From: DASRAA01 sp036512955
Lineage (GTDB): Bacteria > Acidobacteriota > Terriglobia > Terriglobales > Acidobacteriaceae
Direction of reading: 5' to 3'
Length of the DNA stretch: 64,000 bases
NCBI GenBank assembly: GCA_036512955.1
Contig: DATBZX010000294.1
Span: forward strand, 7,599 to 71,598
Position numbers and translations under genes: made by a program. Below the pieces are notes generated by a model. It was not told where the DNA came from, ran no database searches, and saw only the letters and a list, made by a program, of their open reading frames with translations. Within the stretch, counting starts at the first letter, position 1, and the number at the start of each line of letters is the position of its first letter. Below, in pieces: positions 50,805-61,559 of the stretch.

Positions 50805-51003
50805 AGGAATGCCTTCAGAGAAAAAGTTGGCTGTGGAGCCGGCGATGGAACCGTTGCAACGATCTTCCTCGCCCGATCGCGAGGGGCTCCCAAAGCGCTC
50901 TCTCACGCGATTGGATCCGCATGAGCTTGGCCACCTTTAAGTGTATGAGAGGTCTGATGGGCGGTCAAACGGCGCGCCGGCGATATCTCACGGTCCATCG
51001 GGT

Positions 51004-52239
51004 TTACGGCGCCTGCAGCGCCTCGAGCATTGACTCGTATGCAGGTTTCTTTTTGTAGTCTGCGTCGAATGGGAGGGCCCTTCCCTGTTTCCCGTGGCTG
51101 TAACTGGGAATCCAGGAGTACTTGTCAGTAAATCCCCATGTCTGCAACACCCGGCAGGTACGAGTTTGCAAGCAGACCTGTGTGATCTTTCCATAGAGCG
51201 TGCCCTGTGCTGCGAGAGCGGCTGGATCGGCTGAATCCAAGGCTACATCGAGTTCGGTTATGTGGATCTCCATGCCGAGGTCGCTGAAGCGTTTAAGATT
51301 ACTGACAAACGAGCTCAGTTTTTTTGGATCGTTGAACGATAGCTTGACGTGCATCTGGAAACCGATGCCATCGAGCGGCACGCCTCGGGATTTGAAATCT
51401 TTCGCCATGGCATAAATCGCGTTGGACTTGGCGTTGATCGTCTCGGCGGCGTAGTCGTTGTAGAAGAGCTTCGCTGCCGGATCGGCGGCGTGCGCCCAGC
51501 CGAAGGCCTGTTCGATATACGCGGTGCCCTTTCCCGCAAAGCCGATGCCGGGTGCGTCGTACCAAATCGTACTGCGCAGCGTGCCATCGTCGTTGAACGC
51601 TTCATTGACGACATCCCAAGCCCAGACTTTTCCCGCGTAGTGTCGACCCACAGTCAAGATGTGGTCGTAAAGAATTTCGTGCAGGCCGGCTGCACCGTAT
51701 GTGTGGTTGGCGACGCCAGTCGTCACCCATCCGGCAACTTGCTGGTGCCAGACGAAGCAATGCCCACGAACCATCATGTCGTGCTGCTTCGCAAACGAGA
51801 CCAGCTGATCCGCGGGAGAGAAATCATAAGCCGATGAGGCGTTTCCAGGGCGAGGGTGGATCGGCGCGAACTTCATCTGGTTTTCGGGTTCGAGTTGGGC
51901 AAACTCGCCTCCGAGAGTGGATGCATATTCCACTTCTGCGAGATGGCTGGGGGCTGCGGCCGCACCCACGATGACGGTTTTTGCAGCGCCGGCGCTCCGA
52001 AGCGTTGCGCTCGGCGCCGCAGGATCCGTGGGCGATGCCGCGAGATGCTCCCGATGCCCATAGCCGATCGTGATCCAGAGAACGGCCACGGTTACAGCAA
52101 ATCGTAATGACTTCGCAAATCGGTGGGCTGGCGCGATCGAGCCTTGAGATTGGTTAAAGAGAACCATAGAGTTCGCCAGCAACGATACACCACGCCAGGG
52201 TGTCATCGTGTTCGTCGACCCGCTATCATTGGCGGGCAT
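51004..52239 (-). CDS. GH10 endo-1,4-beta-xylanase
   Basis: A 411-residue GH10 enzyme. An N-terminal extension carries a hydrophobic helix (LRFAVTVAVLWITIGYG) that is a late signal peptide or membrane anchor; an ATG at 52167 would give a more standard signal. Catalytic motifs: acid/base Glu in WAWDVVNEAFND and nucleophile Glu in EIHITELDVAL; also MVRGHCFVWHQQ and GIGFQMHV. Cleaves xylan backbones outside the cytoplasm. No other hemicellulase gene is nearby. Confidence 0.93.
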   Translation of the reverse strand: MPANDSGSTNTMTPWRGVSLLANSMVLFNQSQGSIAPAHRFAKSLRFAVTVAVLWITIGYGHREHLAASPTDPAAPSATLRSAGAAKTVIVGAAAAPSHLAEVEYASTLGGEFAQLEPENQMKFAPIHPRPGNASSAYDFSPADQLVSFAKQHDMMVRGHCFVWHQQVAGWVTTGVANHTYGAAGLHEILYDHILTVGRHYAGKVWAWDVVNEAFNDDGTLRSTIWYDAPGIGFAGKGTAYIEQAFGWAHAADPAAKLFYNDYAAETINAKSNAIYAMAKDFKSRGVPLDGIGFQMHVKLSFNDPKKLSSFVSNLKRFSDLGMEIHITELDVALDSADPAALAAQGTLYGKITQVCLQTRTCRVLQTWGFTDKYSWIPSYSHGKQGRALPFDADYKKKPAYESMLEALQAP

Positions 52240-52489
52240 GAATCTGTCCGCTACTGGGTTGAGATTCTCCAGGCCGGAGGCGAAGTTGAGCGTCTCAAGC
52301 CGGTGGCAATAATCCTCAGTTGTGTCATACCTACCATTTTTGGTAGCCTAAACCATCCGGATTTATGTCTTGCAGTTGTGCGTTGACGTGCCTTAATTCG
52401 ACATTAACTAAACTGTCGTAAGCTATTATTTCCAGTGATTTATACTGTCACAGATTTGTGTCGGTGTTCTTGCGTGTGGAGATGCTCTG

Positions 52490-52795
52490 ATGTTGCGAAT
52501 CATTTGGCGATTTCGGGCTAAGCCCAGCAAGTTAGACGAATTCCGGCGGATTTACAGTTGGAAAGGCCGTTGGGCAAAACTTTTTGGTAGATCGCACGAG
52601 TATCAAGGGACCATACTGCTGCAGGACATCTCAGATCCGGCAGTGTTCGTCGTAATTGACCGCTGGGCATCCGAGGATTCCTTCACCCGATTTCGCCTGC
52701 AATTTGGGCCTGATTACGAACAACTCGATGAGCAATGCAACGATCTGACCGACGAAGAGACTCTCGTCGGCTTATTTCGCGACGAAGTTGTTTAG
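52490..52795 (+). CDS. Small ABM-type (dimeric alpha/beta barrel) protein
   Basis: A 101-residue protein with the look of antibiotic-biosynthesis-monooxygenase domains: MLRIIWRFRAKPSKLDEFRRIY, then a strand-helix-strand pattern (GTILLQDISDPAVFVVIDRWASEDSFTRF) where EF/W-E/D-xxF is typical. A GGAG site lies ~9 nt before the ATG. Possible heme-degrading or quinol monooxygenase-like activity, but no catalytic residues can be named. Confidence 0.7.
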   Translation: MLRIIWRFRAKPSKLDEFRRIYSWKGRWAKLFGRSHEYQGTILLQDISDPAVFVVIDRWASEDSFTRFRLQFGPDYEQLDEQCNDLTDEETLVGLFRDEVV

Positions 52796-52949
52796 GCAGA
52801 GTTACTGTTGACTGACAGACGGGGAAGCTTTACAAAGACTGCTTCTCGACGGCATCCTCCCCGTTTATCCTCACACGCCCAGAACTCCAGAGAAGCTGTT
52901 CAGTGGCGGCCACCCAAGTCACTGCGGGCCTCGCCCGTACAATGCTTCC

Positions 52950-53642
52950 ATGCCTTCCTCCCTTGCAGTTCTCAACAATGAAGTCGTAGCCTGCACGAAG
53001 TGTCCACGGCTGGTTGCGTATCGCGAGCAGATCGGGCGCGAAAAACGGCGTGCCTTCCTGCATCACGATTATTGGGCACGTCCCGTCCCGGGCTTCGGCG
53101 ACCCCAAAGGGCGGGTGTTGATCCTGGGACTGGCTCCGGGCGCACACGGCTCCAACCGCACTGGCCGGCCATTCACGGGAGACGCCTCAGGCAAGTTTAT
53201 GTATCCCATCCTGCACAAAGTCGGGTTCGCTTCGCAGTCCAATGGCGAAGCTCGCGAAGACGGTCTCATGCTGATCGACTGTTACATCACGGCAGCTGTC
53301 CGCTGTGCTCCGCCGGACAACAAGCCGCTTCCAAGCGAATTGGCAAATTGTTCGGAATTTCTGGACCGCGAACTGGCAATTCTGCGCAATGTGAAAGTGG
53401 TGGTTGCGCTGGGCAAGATCGCCTTCGACGCCTATCTGGCGCATGCGAAGCGCGCCGGACTGCTCAGCACTAAAGCTGGCCTGGTATTCGGACATGCCAG
53501 GCAATATGCGATGCCCAACCGAGTGACGCTGCTGGCGTCGTACCACCCGTCGAACCAAAATACCGCAACGGGGAAGCTGACTGCGGATATGTTCGAAGGC
53601 GTTTTTAGGCTGGCGAAGAGGGTCGCTGACGAAGCTCACTAA
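52950..53642 (+). CDS. Uracil-DNA glycosylase, family 5 (UDGb)
   Basis: A 230-residue Fe-S uracil-DNA glycosylase. Cys15 and Cys18 (VACTKCPRLV) with Cys in VRCAPPDNK and ANCSEFLDREL form the four-Cys [4Fe-4S] site. Motif A is LGLAPGAHGSNRTGRPFTGD, with Ala-His-Gly in place of the catalytic acidic residue, which is diagnostic of family 5 rather than family 4. Motif B is SYHPSNQNT. Removes uracil and other deaminated bases. Confidence 0.93.
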   Translation: MPSSLAVLNNEVVACTKCPRLVAYREQIGREKRRAFLHHDYWARPVPGFGDPKGRVLILGLAPGAHGSNRTGRPFTGDASGKFMYPILHKVGFASQSNGEAREDGLMLIDCYITAAVRCAPPDNKPLPSELANCSEFLDRELAILRNVKVVVALGKIAFDAYLAHAKRAGLLSTKAGLVFGHARQYAMPNRVTLLASYHPSNQNTATGKLTADMFEGVFRLAKRVADEAH

Positions 53643-53855
53643 CGGTTTTCCAGGCCGCCTCCGCTGCCTTCGCATTTATTGATTCGACGACATGAGTTCA
53701 TCTTGCCACGCCACGAGATTCCGGGCATAATTGATCGTGCACCCCTACAAGCTCCACCTTGATCACGCTGCCTTGCCAGCGCAAGGGGCTCCCTATTTTT
53801 CGGAGCCAGCGGAGCCGACCTCCCGGCTGCACAAATCCCAACTACAGAGGAAGCA

Positions 53856-55526
53856 ATGGCGGCAAAGTACATCTTTGTGACTGGTGGCGTTGTGTCTTCG
53901 CTTGGTAAGGGACTGGCAGCGGCCTCAATTGGCTGCCTCATGGAGAGCCGGGGCCTGAAAGTAGCTCTGCAGAAGTTCGATCCTTATCTCAACGTCGATC
54001 CCGGAACCATGTCGCCGTTCCAGCACGGCGAGGTTTTCGTCACCGACGACGGCGCCGAAACCGATCTCGACCTGGGACACTACGAGCGCTTCACCCACAG
54101 CCGCCTGAGCCGCGATAACAACTGGACCACCGGCCGGATTTACGAAACCATCATCGCCAAAGAGCGGCGCGGAGATTATCTCGGTAAAACCGTGCAGGTC
54201 ATTCCGCACGTCACCAACGAAATCAAGAGCGCCATGAAGAAAGTCGCCCCGGACGTCGACCTGGTCATCGTCGAGATCGGCGGCACCGTTGGAGACATCG
54301 AGTCGCTGCCTTTCATCGAGGCCATCCGCCAGATGAGGCAGGAACTCGGCCGTGAGAGCACGCTGTTCGTGCATGTCACGCTTGTGCCGTACATAGCCGC
54401 GGCAGGCGAACTGAAGACTAAGCCGACGCAGCACTCGGTGAAAGAACTGCTCAGCGTCGGGATTCAGCCGGACATTTTGTTGTGCCGCACCGACCGCTAC
54501 CTGTCGCACGATATCAAGTCGAAGATTGCGCTGTTCTGCAACGTCGAAGAGGAGGCGGTGATCACCGGCAAGGACGTCGCCTCAATCTACGAGGTCCCGT
54601 TGGTCTTCGCTCACGAGAAGGTAGATCAGCTGGCGCTTCGTTACCTGCACATTCAGGCGCCGGAGCCGGACCTCGCCAAATGGGAGGACCTGGTCCATCG
54701 AATCTACAACCCAAAAGACGACGTCACCATTGGCATAGTAGGCAAATATGTTGAGTACGAGGACTCTTACAAATCGCTGAAGGAAGCGCTGGTCCACGGC
54801 GCGGTGGCTCACAACCTGAAGCTCAACGTGGACTGGATTGAAGCCGAGGGTCTTGAGTCGATGGACCAGACTGTGCAGGCGCAACTGGAGCAGGTCGACG
54901 GGATCCTGGTTCCGGGTGGATTTGGCAAGCGCGGAATTGAGGGCATGTTGAAGGGCATTCAATACGCTCGCGAAAACAACGTGCCGTATTTCGGAATATG
55001 CCTGGGCATGCAAACGGCATGCATTGAATTTGCCCGCAACGTCTGTGGACTGGAGCAGGCCAACTCCAGTGAGTTCGATCCTGCAACCCCTCACCGCGTC
55101 ATCTACAAGCTGCGCGAGTTGCGAGGAGTCGAAGAGTTGGGCGGAACCATGCGCCTGGGGGCGTGGGCCTGCCGGCTGGAGGCGGGATCACTGGCCCAGC
55201 GAGCGTATGGACAAACCGAGATCAGCGAGCGCCACCGGCACCGCTACGAGTTCAATCGCGAATACGAAAGTATGCTGACAGCGGGCGGCTTACGTATTAG
55301 CGGATCAACCCCGGACGGGACCTACGTCGAGATCGTCGAACTTCCCGGCCATCCTTTCTTCCTTGGGTGCCAGTTCCATCCCGAATTCAAGTCGAAGCCG
55401 CTTGAGCCTCATCCTCTATTTACGGCGTTCGTGGAAGCCAGTTATGAGAACCGCAGGAATCGGCTGGAAAAGCGGGGGAGCGAAGCTGTAGAACAATTTC
55501 TCCGTCCAGAGAAATTGAAACAGTGA
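53856..55526 (+). CDS. pyrG: CTP synthase
   Basis: A 556-residue enzyme making CTP from UTP, ATP and glutamine. N-terminal amidoligase: FVTGGVVSSLGKGLAAASIG and QKFDPYLNVDPGTMSPFQHGEVFVTDDG; glutaminase domain with the nucleophile Cys in YFGICLGMQTACIEFARN and the His-x-Glu in CQFHPEFKSKP. The ATG at 53856 follows AGAGGAAGC. kdsA lies downstream, separated by a PEP-CTERM remnant and terminator. Confidence 0.97.
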   Translation: MAAKYIFVTGGVVSSLGKGLAAASIGCLMESRGLKVALQKFDPYLNVDPGTMSPFQHGEVFVTDDGAETDLDLGHYERFTHSRLSRDNNWTTGRIYETIIAKERRGDYLGKTVQVIPHVTNEIKSAMKKVAPDVDLVIVEIGGTVGDIESLPFIEAIRQMRQELGRESTLFVHVTLVPYIAAAGELKTKPTQHSVKELLSVGIQPDILLCRTDRYLSHDIKSKIALFCNVEEEAVITGKDVASIYEVPLVFAHEKVDQLALRYLHIQAPEPDLAKWEDLVHRIYNPKDDVTIGIVGKYVEYEDSYKSLKEALVHGAVAHNLKLNVDWIEAEGLESMDQTVQAQLEQVDGILVPGGFGKRGIEGMLKGIQYARENNVPYFGICLGMQTACIEFARNVCGLEQANSSEFDPATPHRVIYKLRELRGVEELGGTMRLGAWACRLEAGSLAQRAYGQTEISERHRHRYEFNREYESMLTAGGLRISGSTPDGTYVEIVELPGHPFFLGCQFHPEFKSKPLEPHPLFTAFVEASYENRRNRLEKRGSEAVEQFLRPEKLKQ

Positions 55527-55595
55527 TTGCAAGGGCTTTGCGACCATTGTCGGCTGCGGTAAGTAACTTAAATCATTGCTGTAAGTGGTTATCTT

Positions 55596-55961
55596 TTGCG
55601 CGGAATCCGCGCCTTGCATTATGCCACGGGTAACAATCCCTACACGTTCGGTCCAAACTCGCAGGTATTTACGGTTACCATCGGCTCCAACACAGTTTCT
55701 GGTTTGATGTCCGTCCAGGCGCTGTACATTGGCGGACCCTACGGGTTTTTCGCAGGCAAGTACCAAATCTCCAGCTCAACTTGGGGTTTCGTACAGACCG
55801 GCTACCCGGTAGGCGCGCTGATTGACATCGATTTCGTGACCTACAATGGCAAGCTCTCTTCCGGCGAACTCGTTCCCCAGTCGGTTCCTGAGCCGGGCAC
55901 GATGGGTCTCCTCGGATCGGGTCTTCTGGCTGCAGCCGGAATGCTGCGTCGCAAGCTGTAG
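55596..55961 (+). pseudogene. Remnant of a PEP-CTERM sorted protein
   Basis: The frame ends in SVPEPGTMGLLGSGLLAAAGMLRRKL, a clear PEP-CTERM signal: PEP motif, one TM helix and a basic tail. Before it are ~90 residues of beta-rich extracellular domain (NNPYTFGPNSQVFTVTIGSNTVSG...). There is no signal peptide, no ribosome site and no good start, and only ~70 bp separate it from pyrG. A PEP-CTERM protein must be secreted, so this is best read as the 3' end of a gene that lost its front. Confidence 0.7.
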
Positions 55962-56020
55962 TCATTCGGCCGTCAGGCGGATTCCCCGACCGAGTTGAAG
56001 CGGCCATTGCTGTTCCAATT

Positions 56021-56051
56021 CCCGGCATCGAAAGATGCCGGGAATTTGTTT
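56021..56051 (+). terminator. Terminator before kdsA
   Basis: A perfect 9-bp stem CCCGGCATC/GATGCCGGG capped by a GAAA tetraloop and followed by AATTTGTTTT. It ends the pyrG/PEP-CTERM-remnant transcript, so kdsA needs its own promoter in the next 170 bp. Confidence 0.9.
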
Positions 56052-56220
56052 TGTCAGTCCCCAAAGCGCCCAGCCACCAAAGCTCCGCCGTCGGTTGCTA
56101 AAACTCTGCAGTTCGGCCTCAGAGAACGGGTCGTTTTGTAGCAGTGACGTGCCCATTATCTGTGCAGTAGGATGTTTGTAGACGCGGGTCTCTCGATCCG
56201 CTTACCTTCGGAGCGAGCGG

Positions 56221-57054
56221 ATGGCTCAAGGCTTCACCATCGGGCAGGTCCGTGTCGGGAATGGCGGGTTGTTCCTGATTGCCGGGCCCTGCGTGATCGA
56301 AAGCGAAGCGCACGCGTTGAAAATGGCTGAAGCCATAGCCTCGATCGCGCGCGACAAGAAGCTTCCGTACATCTTTAAAGCTTCCTACGATAAAGCCAAC
56401 CGTACCTCGATCCGCAGCTTCAGGGGACCGGGGCTGGAGGAGGGGCTGCGCATACTCCAAATGGTGCGCAGCAGCGTGGGAGTTCCGGTACTCACGGACG
56501 TGCACGAAGCTGGCGACGTTCCTCGGGTGGCGGAGGCTGTGGACGTGCTCCAGGTCCCCGCGTTTCTTTGTCGCCAGACCGATCTTCTGGTCGCCGCTGC
56601 GAAGAGCGGACGTGCAGTAAACATCAAGAAGGGACAGTTTGTGTCGCCCTGGGACATGCGGCATGCCGTGGAGAAAGTCCGCGAAGCCGGTGGCGAGCGA
56701 GTTTTCCTGACCGAGCGCGGCGCCTCGTTCGGCTATAACAACCTCGTTGTCGATATGCGGTCGTTGGCAATCATGCGGGAATTCGCGCCGGTGATTTTTG
56801 ACGCCACGCACTCGGTTCAGTTACCGTCCGCCGGGAGCTCCAATGGCAAGGATGGCGGACGACAGAGCGGCGGGCAGCCTGAATTTATACCACTGCTAGC
56901 GCGAGCAGCCGTCGCGGCGGGAGTGGATGGCGTTTTCCTGGAGGTCCACGACAATCCAGCGCAGGCGAAGTCCGACGGCGCGAACGCCCTTGACCTGAAG
57001 ATGCTGCCCGATGTGCTTGACCAGTTGGTTGCGGTCCATCGGGCTCTGAACTAG
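56221..57054 (+). CDS. kdsA: 3-deoxy-8-phosphooctulonate synthase (KDO8P synthase)
   Basis: A 277-residue enzyme condensing PEP with arabinose-5-phosphate for the KDO core of lipopolysaccharide, evidence for a Gram-negative outer membrane. Motifs: IAGPCVIESEAHAL, FKASYDKANRTSIRSFRGPG, LQVPAFLCRQTDLL and DATHSVQLPS. Cys24 in GPC marks the metal-dependent class; metal-independent forms have Asn there. Confidence 0.96.
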   Translation: MAQGFTIGQVRVGNGGLFLIAGPCVIESEAHALKMAEAIASIARDKKLPYIFKASYDKANRTSIRSFRGPGLEEGLRILQMVRSSVGVPVLTDVHEAGDVPRVAEAVDVLQVPAFLCRQTDLLVAAAKSGRAVNIKKGQFVSPWDMRHAVEKVREAGGERVFLTERGASFGYNNLVVDMRSLAIMREFAPVIFDATHSVQLPSAGSSNGKDGGRQSGGQPEFIPLLARAAVAAGVDGVFLEVHDNPAQAKSDGANALDLKMLPDVLDQLVAVHRALN

Positions 57055-57341
57055 ATTTCCCATTTCTTGTTTCGGTGCCAAGCCGATCAGAAGTCTGAGC
57101 CAAGTCACAAGATCTGATTGGAAAGTAAAGCAGTTAGTGCGTCATAGTGAGCCCGCAAAGATATTCAAATTCGCTGCAGTTTTGTGCCACTCAGTATCAA
57201 AATCACGCGGTTAGGGCTTAAAATGTAGAGAACCTGTTGGCTTGGTTGCTATCCTTATAAAGGAGCAAACAGACCTTAGCACCGTTGTGTCCAGCCGAAG
57301 TGCTCCGAGTCGCAGACCACGCATTTGATAGGAGTTTCACA
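57055..57341. other. Leader and promoter region of metK
   Basis: About 290 bp between kdsA and metK. TATAAA at 57256-57261 is a candidate -10 element, leaving a ~75-nt leader. I could not fit any SAM riboswitch class to this leader. The start region of metK has AGGAG at 57330. Confidence 0.45.
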
Positions 57342-58523
<1,182 letters not shown>

Positions 58524-58532
58524 TTTCAAGGT

Positions 58533-58561
58533 TGGGGCGGCCACAACAGCGGGTCGCCCCA
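58533..58561 (+). terminator. Stem-loop between metK and ahcY
   Basis: TGGGGCG and CGCCCCA form a perfect 7-bp stem with a 15-nt loop right after metK. There is no T-run, so it may be an attenuator or processing site. It does not match the SAH riboswitch pattern as far as I can see. Confidence 0.5.
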
Positions 58562-58645
58562 TCACACATTCTTGCCATCGCGATTGCCAACCGGCGAACG
58601 CGCGTGCGCTGAATTCTCAACGGAATCTTTCAGAAACGGGAGCAT

Positions 58646-59923
58646 ATGTCGACGACAACCACACGCACTGCGGGCGATATCGCCAACCTTGAACTCGCGG
58701 ATATGGGCAAGAAGCGCATTGACTGGGCCAATCAGTCCATGAAGGTGCTACAGATCATCCGCAAGGAATTCATCAAGAACCAGCCACTTGCGGGCATGCG
58801 GATTTCGGCATGCCTTCACGTCACGGCCGAAACGGCAAACCTGGCGATCACGCTGCGCGATGGCGGTGCCGACGTCGTGCTATGCGCCTCCAATCCGCTG
58901 TCCACTCAGGATGACGTAGCGGCCTGCCTGGTCCGTGACTACAACATCCCGGTTTACGCCATCAAGGGCGAGGACAACGAAACCTACTACTCGCACATCA
59001 TGGCGGCGCTCGATCACAAGCCGCACATCACCATGGACGATGGCGCCGACCTGGTCACGATTGCACTCACCAAGCGCAAGGAAGTTCTGCAGGGCGTGAT
59101 TGCCGGCACCGAAGAAACCACGACCGGCGTAATCCGCCTGCGTGCGATGGCCAAAGAAGGCGTGTTGACGTATCCCATCATCGCGGTCAACGATGCCGAT
59201 ACCAAGCACTTGTTCGACAACCGCTATGGCACAGGACAATCCACGATTGACGGAATTGTTCGCGCTACCAATTTCCTGCTGGCGGGAGCGAGGTTCGTCG
59301 TCGCCGGCTACGGCTGGTGCGGTCGCGGACTCGCAAGCCGGGCGCGCGGCCTGGGAGCCGAGGTCATCGTGACCGAAATCGATCCCACGAAGGCAATCGA
59401 GGCAGTGATGGACGGTTACCGCGTAATGAGCATGGCCGAGGCTGCCAAGATTGGCGATGTCTTCTGCACTGTGACCGGCAACAAGAGTGTGCTGCGCAAG
59501 GAGCACTTCGAAGCCATGAAGGACGGAGCCATCATTTCCAACTCCGGACACTTCAATGTTGAGATCGACATTCCTGCGCTAGAAAAGATGTCTTCGTCGA
59601 AACGCACCACTCGTGCGTTCGTCGAAGAATACTCGCTGAAGGACGGCCGCAAGATCAACCTGCTGGGCGAAGGCCGCCTGATCAATCTCGCGTCGGCTGA
59701 AGGACACCCGCCCTCAGTGATGGACATGAGCTTCGCCGATCAGGCCCTTTCGGTCGAGTACCTGGTGAAGAACCACAGCACTCTCGAGAAGAAGGTTTTC
59801 CCGGTTCCAGAAGAGTTGGACAAGCGCGTAGCCAAGCTGAAGCTGGAGTCGATGGGCGTCACGATCGATCGCCTGACTCTGGAGCAGGAAGAGTATTTGG
59901 CAAGCTGGTCGGAAGGAACATAG
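58646..59923 (+). CDS. ahcY: Adenosylhomocysteinase (SAH hydrolase)
   Basis: A 425-residue enzyme splitting S-adenosylhomocysteine into adenosine and homocysteine. NAD-binding fold: FVVAGYGWCGRGLASRARGLGAEV; substrate region RISACLHVTAETANLAITL and CASNPLSTQDDVAA; C-terminal helix contributing to the neighbouring NAD site: LEQEEYLASWSEGT. The ATG at 58646 is preceded by ACGGGAGC. Pairs with metK in the activated methyl cycle. Confidence 0.97.
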   Translation: MSTTTTRTAGDIANLELADMGKKRIDWANQSMKVLQIIRKEFIKNQPLAGMRISACLHVTAETANLAITLRDGGADVVLCASNPLSTQDDVAACLVRDYNIPVYAIKGEDNETYYSHIMAALDHKPHITMDDGADLVTIALTKRKEVLQGVIAGTEETTTGVIRLRAMAKEGVLTYPIIAVNDADTKHLFDNRYGTGQSTIDGIVRATNFLLAGARFVVAGYGWCGRGLASRARGLGAEVIVTEIDPTKAIEAVMDGYRVMSMAEAAKIGDVFCTVTGNKSVLRKEHFEAMKDGAIISNSGHFNVEIDIPALEKMSSSKRTTRAFVEEYSLKDGRKINLLGEGRLINLASAEGHPPSVMDMSFADQALSVEYLVKNHSTLEKKVFPVPEELDKRVAKLKLESMGVTIDRLTLEQEEYLASWSEGT

Positions 59924-59928
59924 AACCA

Positions 59929-59956
59929 GTTGTCAGTGGTCAGTTGCCAGTGGTCA
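59929..59956 (+). repeat. Two-copy 14-bp tandem repeat
   Basis: GTTGTCAGTGGTCA is followed directly by GTTGCCAGTGGTCA (one mismatch) and the beginning of a third unit (GTTT). It lies just after the ahcY stop. Confidence 0.7.
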
Positions 59957-59974
59957 GTTTTGGAGTTGTGAGCG

Positions 59975-60002
59975 GGGCGGCAACGATGCCGCCCTTCGCT
60001 TT
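59975..60002 (+). terminator. Terminator after ahcY
   Basis: GGGCGGC and GCCGCCC form a perfect 7-bp stem with a 6-nt loop, followed by TTCGCTTT. It stands between the convergent ahcY and MFS genes. Confidence 0.75.
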
Positions 60003-60006
60003 GGCA

Positions 60007-61215
60007 TCAAGTCATCAGCTTGCGACTACTTCCATATGCCAACAGGACAGCTATTCCTGCTACTCCCATCAAAAGCATGACGCAGGCCCGCCAGCCATCC
60101 GCGATCCATGTCCAGCCGGTGACCATCGCCCCGAGGCTCCCGCCAATGTAGTAGAAGGTGACATAGAGCCCAGCCGCCGATGAGCGCGCGCGTTGAGCAA
60201 CGATCCCCGTTTGCACGGTTCCTACTGCCTGAAAGATGAAGATGCCGGACGAGAACAGCGCCAACCCGACGATGATCAGCGGTAAATTCCGAACTAGTGT
60301 TAGAGTTAGCCCAACCATGGCAAAGACGAATGCCAGCAGCGCAGTGTGGCGGATGCCGTAATGGTCAAGAAAGCGTCCCGAGAGTGGCGTGACAATCAGA
60401 CCCAGCAGGTAAACGAAGAACACGCTGCCCAGTTGGGCGGAATTGAGATGAAACGGTGGGGCGGCCAGGTAGAAGTTCACATACGTGAATACCCCCACCA
60501 GGCAAAACAACGCCGCGAAGCCCATAGCAAAGACAGCCAGCAGCCGCGGATTCCGCAGGTGGTTCCAACTCTCCGCGATGGATCTTCGCACACTTGCCGC
60601 GCGGACAAAGTTCTTGGCTTTGGGCAGAGCCCGCTGTACGACGATCGCGCCTGCGAGATTCAACAAGCCAATTGCCAGGAAAGATCCCCGCCAGTCGAAT
60701 CGGTGCGCCACCAATCCGGAAATGTATCGTCCGAGAAACCCGCCCAACACGGTTCCTGTGACATAGGCCGACATCGCGCGGCCAACGTAGGAACTGGCGA
60801 ACTCCTCATTGATATAGGCCATCATCACTACGATCACGCCGGGCACAAAAAGTCCCTGCATGAAGCGCCAGAAGATAATGGCGTGCAGGCTTTGCGACGT
60901 CGCGGCTAGCAGCGTCGGAACGGTCAGCGCATAGAGCGACGGGACGATGACCTTCTTGCGTCCAATCGATTCGGCCATCAGCCCTACGACCGGCGCCATC
61001 AACGCGACGGCGAGGATGGTCGAACTAACCGTCAGGCTGATCCCAATGACGGAAGAGTTGTAAACCCGCTGCAAGTAGGGGAGCAGTGGTTGGGTGCAGT
61101 AAACACTGAGGAACGTACACATTCCGGCGAGCATGCAAGCAAGGATCGCAGCCAGCGCAGGGCGTTCTGCGCTATCGACCGTGTTCGCTGGGTCCGCAGT
61201 TGCAGCGCCCGTCAC
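60007..61215 (-). CDS. MFS transporter (YnfM-like)
   Basis: A 402-residue MFS protein from the GTG at 61215, which overlaps the Smr gene's stop (GTGA). Twelve helices; loop 2-3 motif GLMAESIGRKKVIVP and FWRFMQGLFVPGVIVVMMAYINEEF are typical of the YnfM/arabinose-efflux group. Longer in-frame starts would run antisense-like through the Smr gene. Drug or metabolite efflux; substrate unknown. Confidence 0.87.
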   Translation of the reverse strand: MTGAATADPANTVDSAERPALAAILACMLAGMCTFLSVYCTQPLLPYLQRVYNSSVIGISLTVSSTILAVALMAPVVGLMAESIGRKKVIVPSLYALTVPTLLAATSQSLHAIIFWRFMQGLFVPGVIVVMMAYINEEFASSYVGRAMSAYVTGTVLGGFLGRYISGLVAHRFDWRGSFLAIGLLNLAGAIVVQRALPKAKNFVRAASVRRSIAESWNHLRNPRLLAVFAMGFAALFCLVGVFTYVNFYLAAPPFHLNSAQLGSVFFVYLLGLIVTPLSGRFLDHYGIRHTALLAFVFAMVGLTLTLVRNLPLIIVGLALFSSGIFIFQAVGTVQTGIVAQRARSSAAGLYVTFYYIGGSLGAMVTGWTWIADGWRACVMLLMGVAGIAVLLAYGSSRKLMT

Positions 61216-61559
61216 AGCACCACCAGCGTGATTCCTCGATTGCCTTTGCCCAGATCGTGATCTTCTTTCAGTTCGGGGAACTGCTTGAGCAGCGCCCACG
61301 CTCGCTCGTCGGCTTTGCGCCAGTTTTCGCCGTAAATGCAAGCGCGAATTTCTCGGCGTTCGGCCATCTGCCGCAGGGTGGCCTGCAGCCCAATTCGTAA
61401 ATCCCCGCCAACGCCGCTCGATCCGTATCCGTGAATGATCTTGAGGATCTTCACTCCGCCCGCTCGTGCAACACTGAGCTCACTGTTCAGACGCGCACGG
61501 GCCTGCTCGACGCTGGGCATTCCGTCCTCGAGATTTACGACTTTAACGAGCTTCGACAT
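61212..61559 (-). CDS. Stand-alone Smr-domain protein
   Basis: A 115-residue protein with the Smr (small MutS-related) domain: VEQARARLNSELSVA, VKILKIIHGYGSSGVGGDLR (HGxGxG motif) and a last strand NRGITLVVL. Smr domains are nucleases or RNA/DNA-binding modules. It is translationally coupled to the following MFS gene, an odd partner; likely just compact spacing. Confidence 0.85.
   Translation of the reverse strand: MSKLVKVVNLEDGMPSVEQARARLNSELSVARAGGVKILKIIHGYGSSGVGGDLRIGLQATLRQMAERREIRACIYGENWRKADERAWALLKQFPELKEDHDLGKGNRGITLVVL

Noticed and set aside
57055..57341. SAM riboswitch upstream of metK
   Set aside because: No SAM-I, SAM-II or SAM-III core could be aligned by eye; a covariance search would be needed to overturn this.
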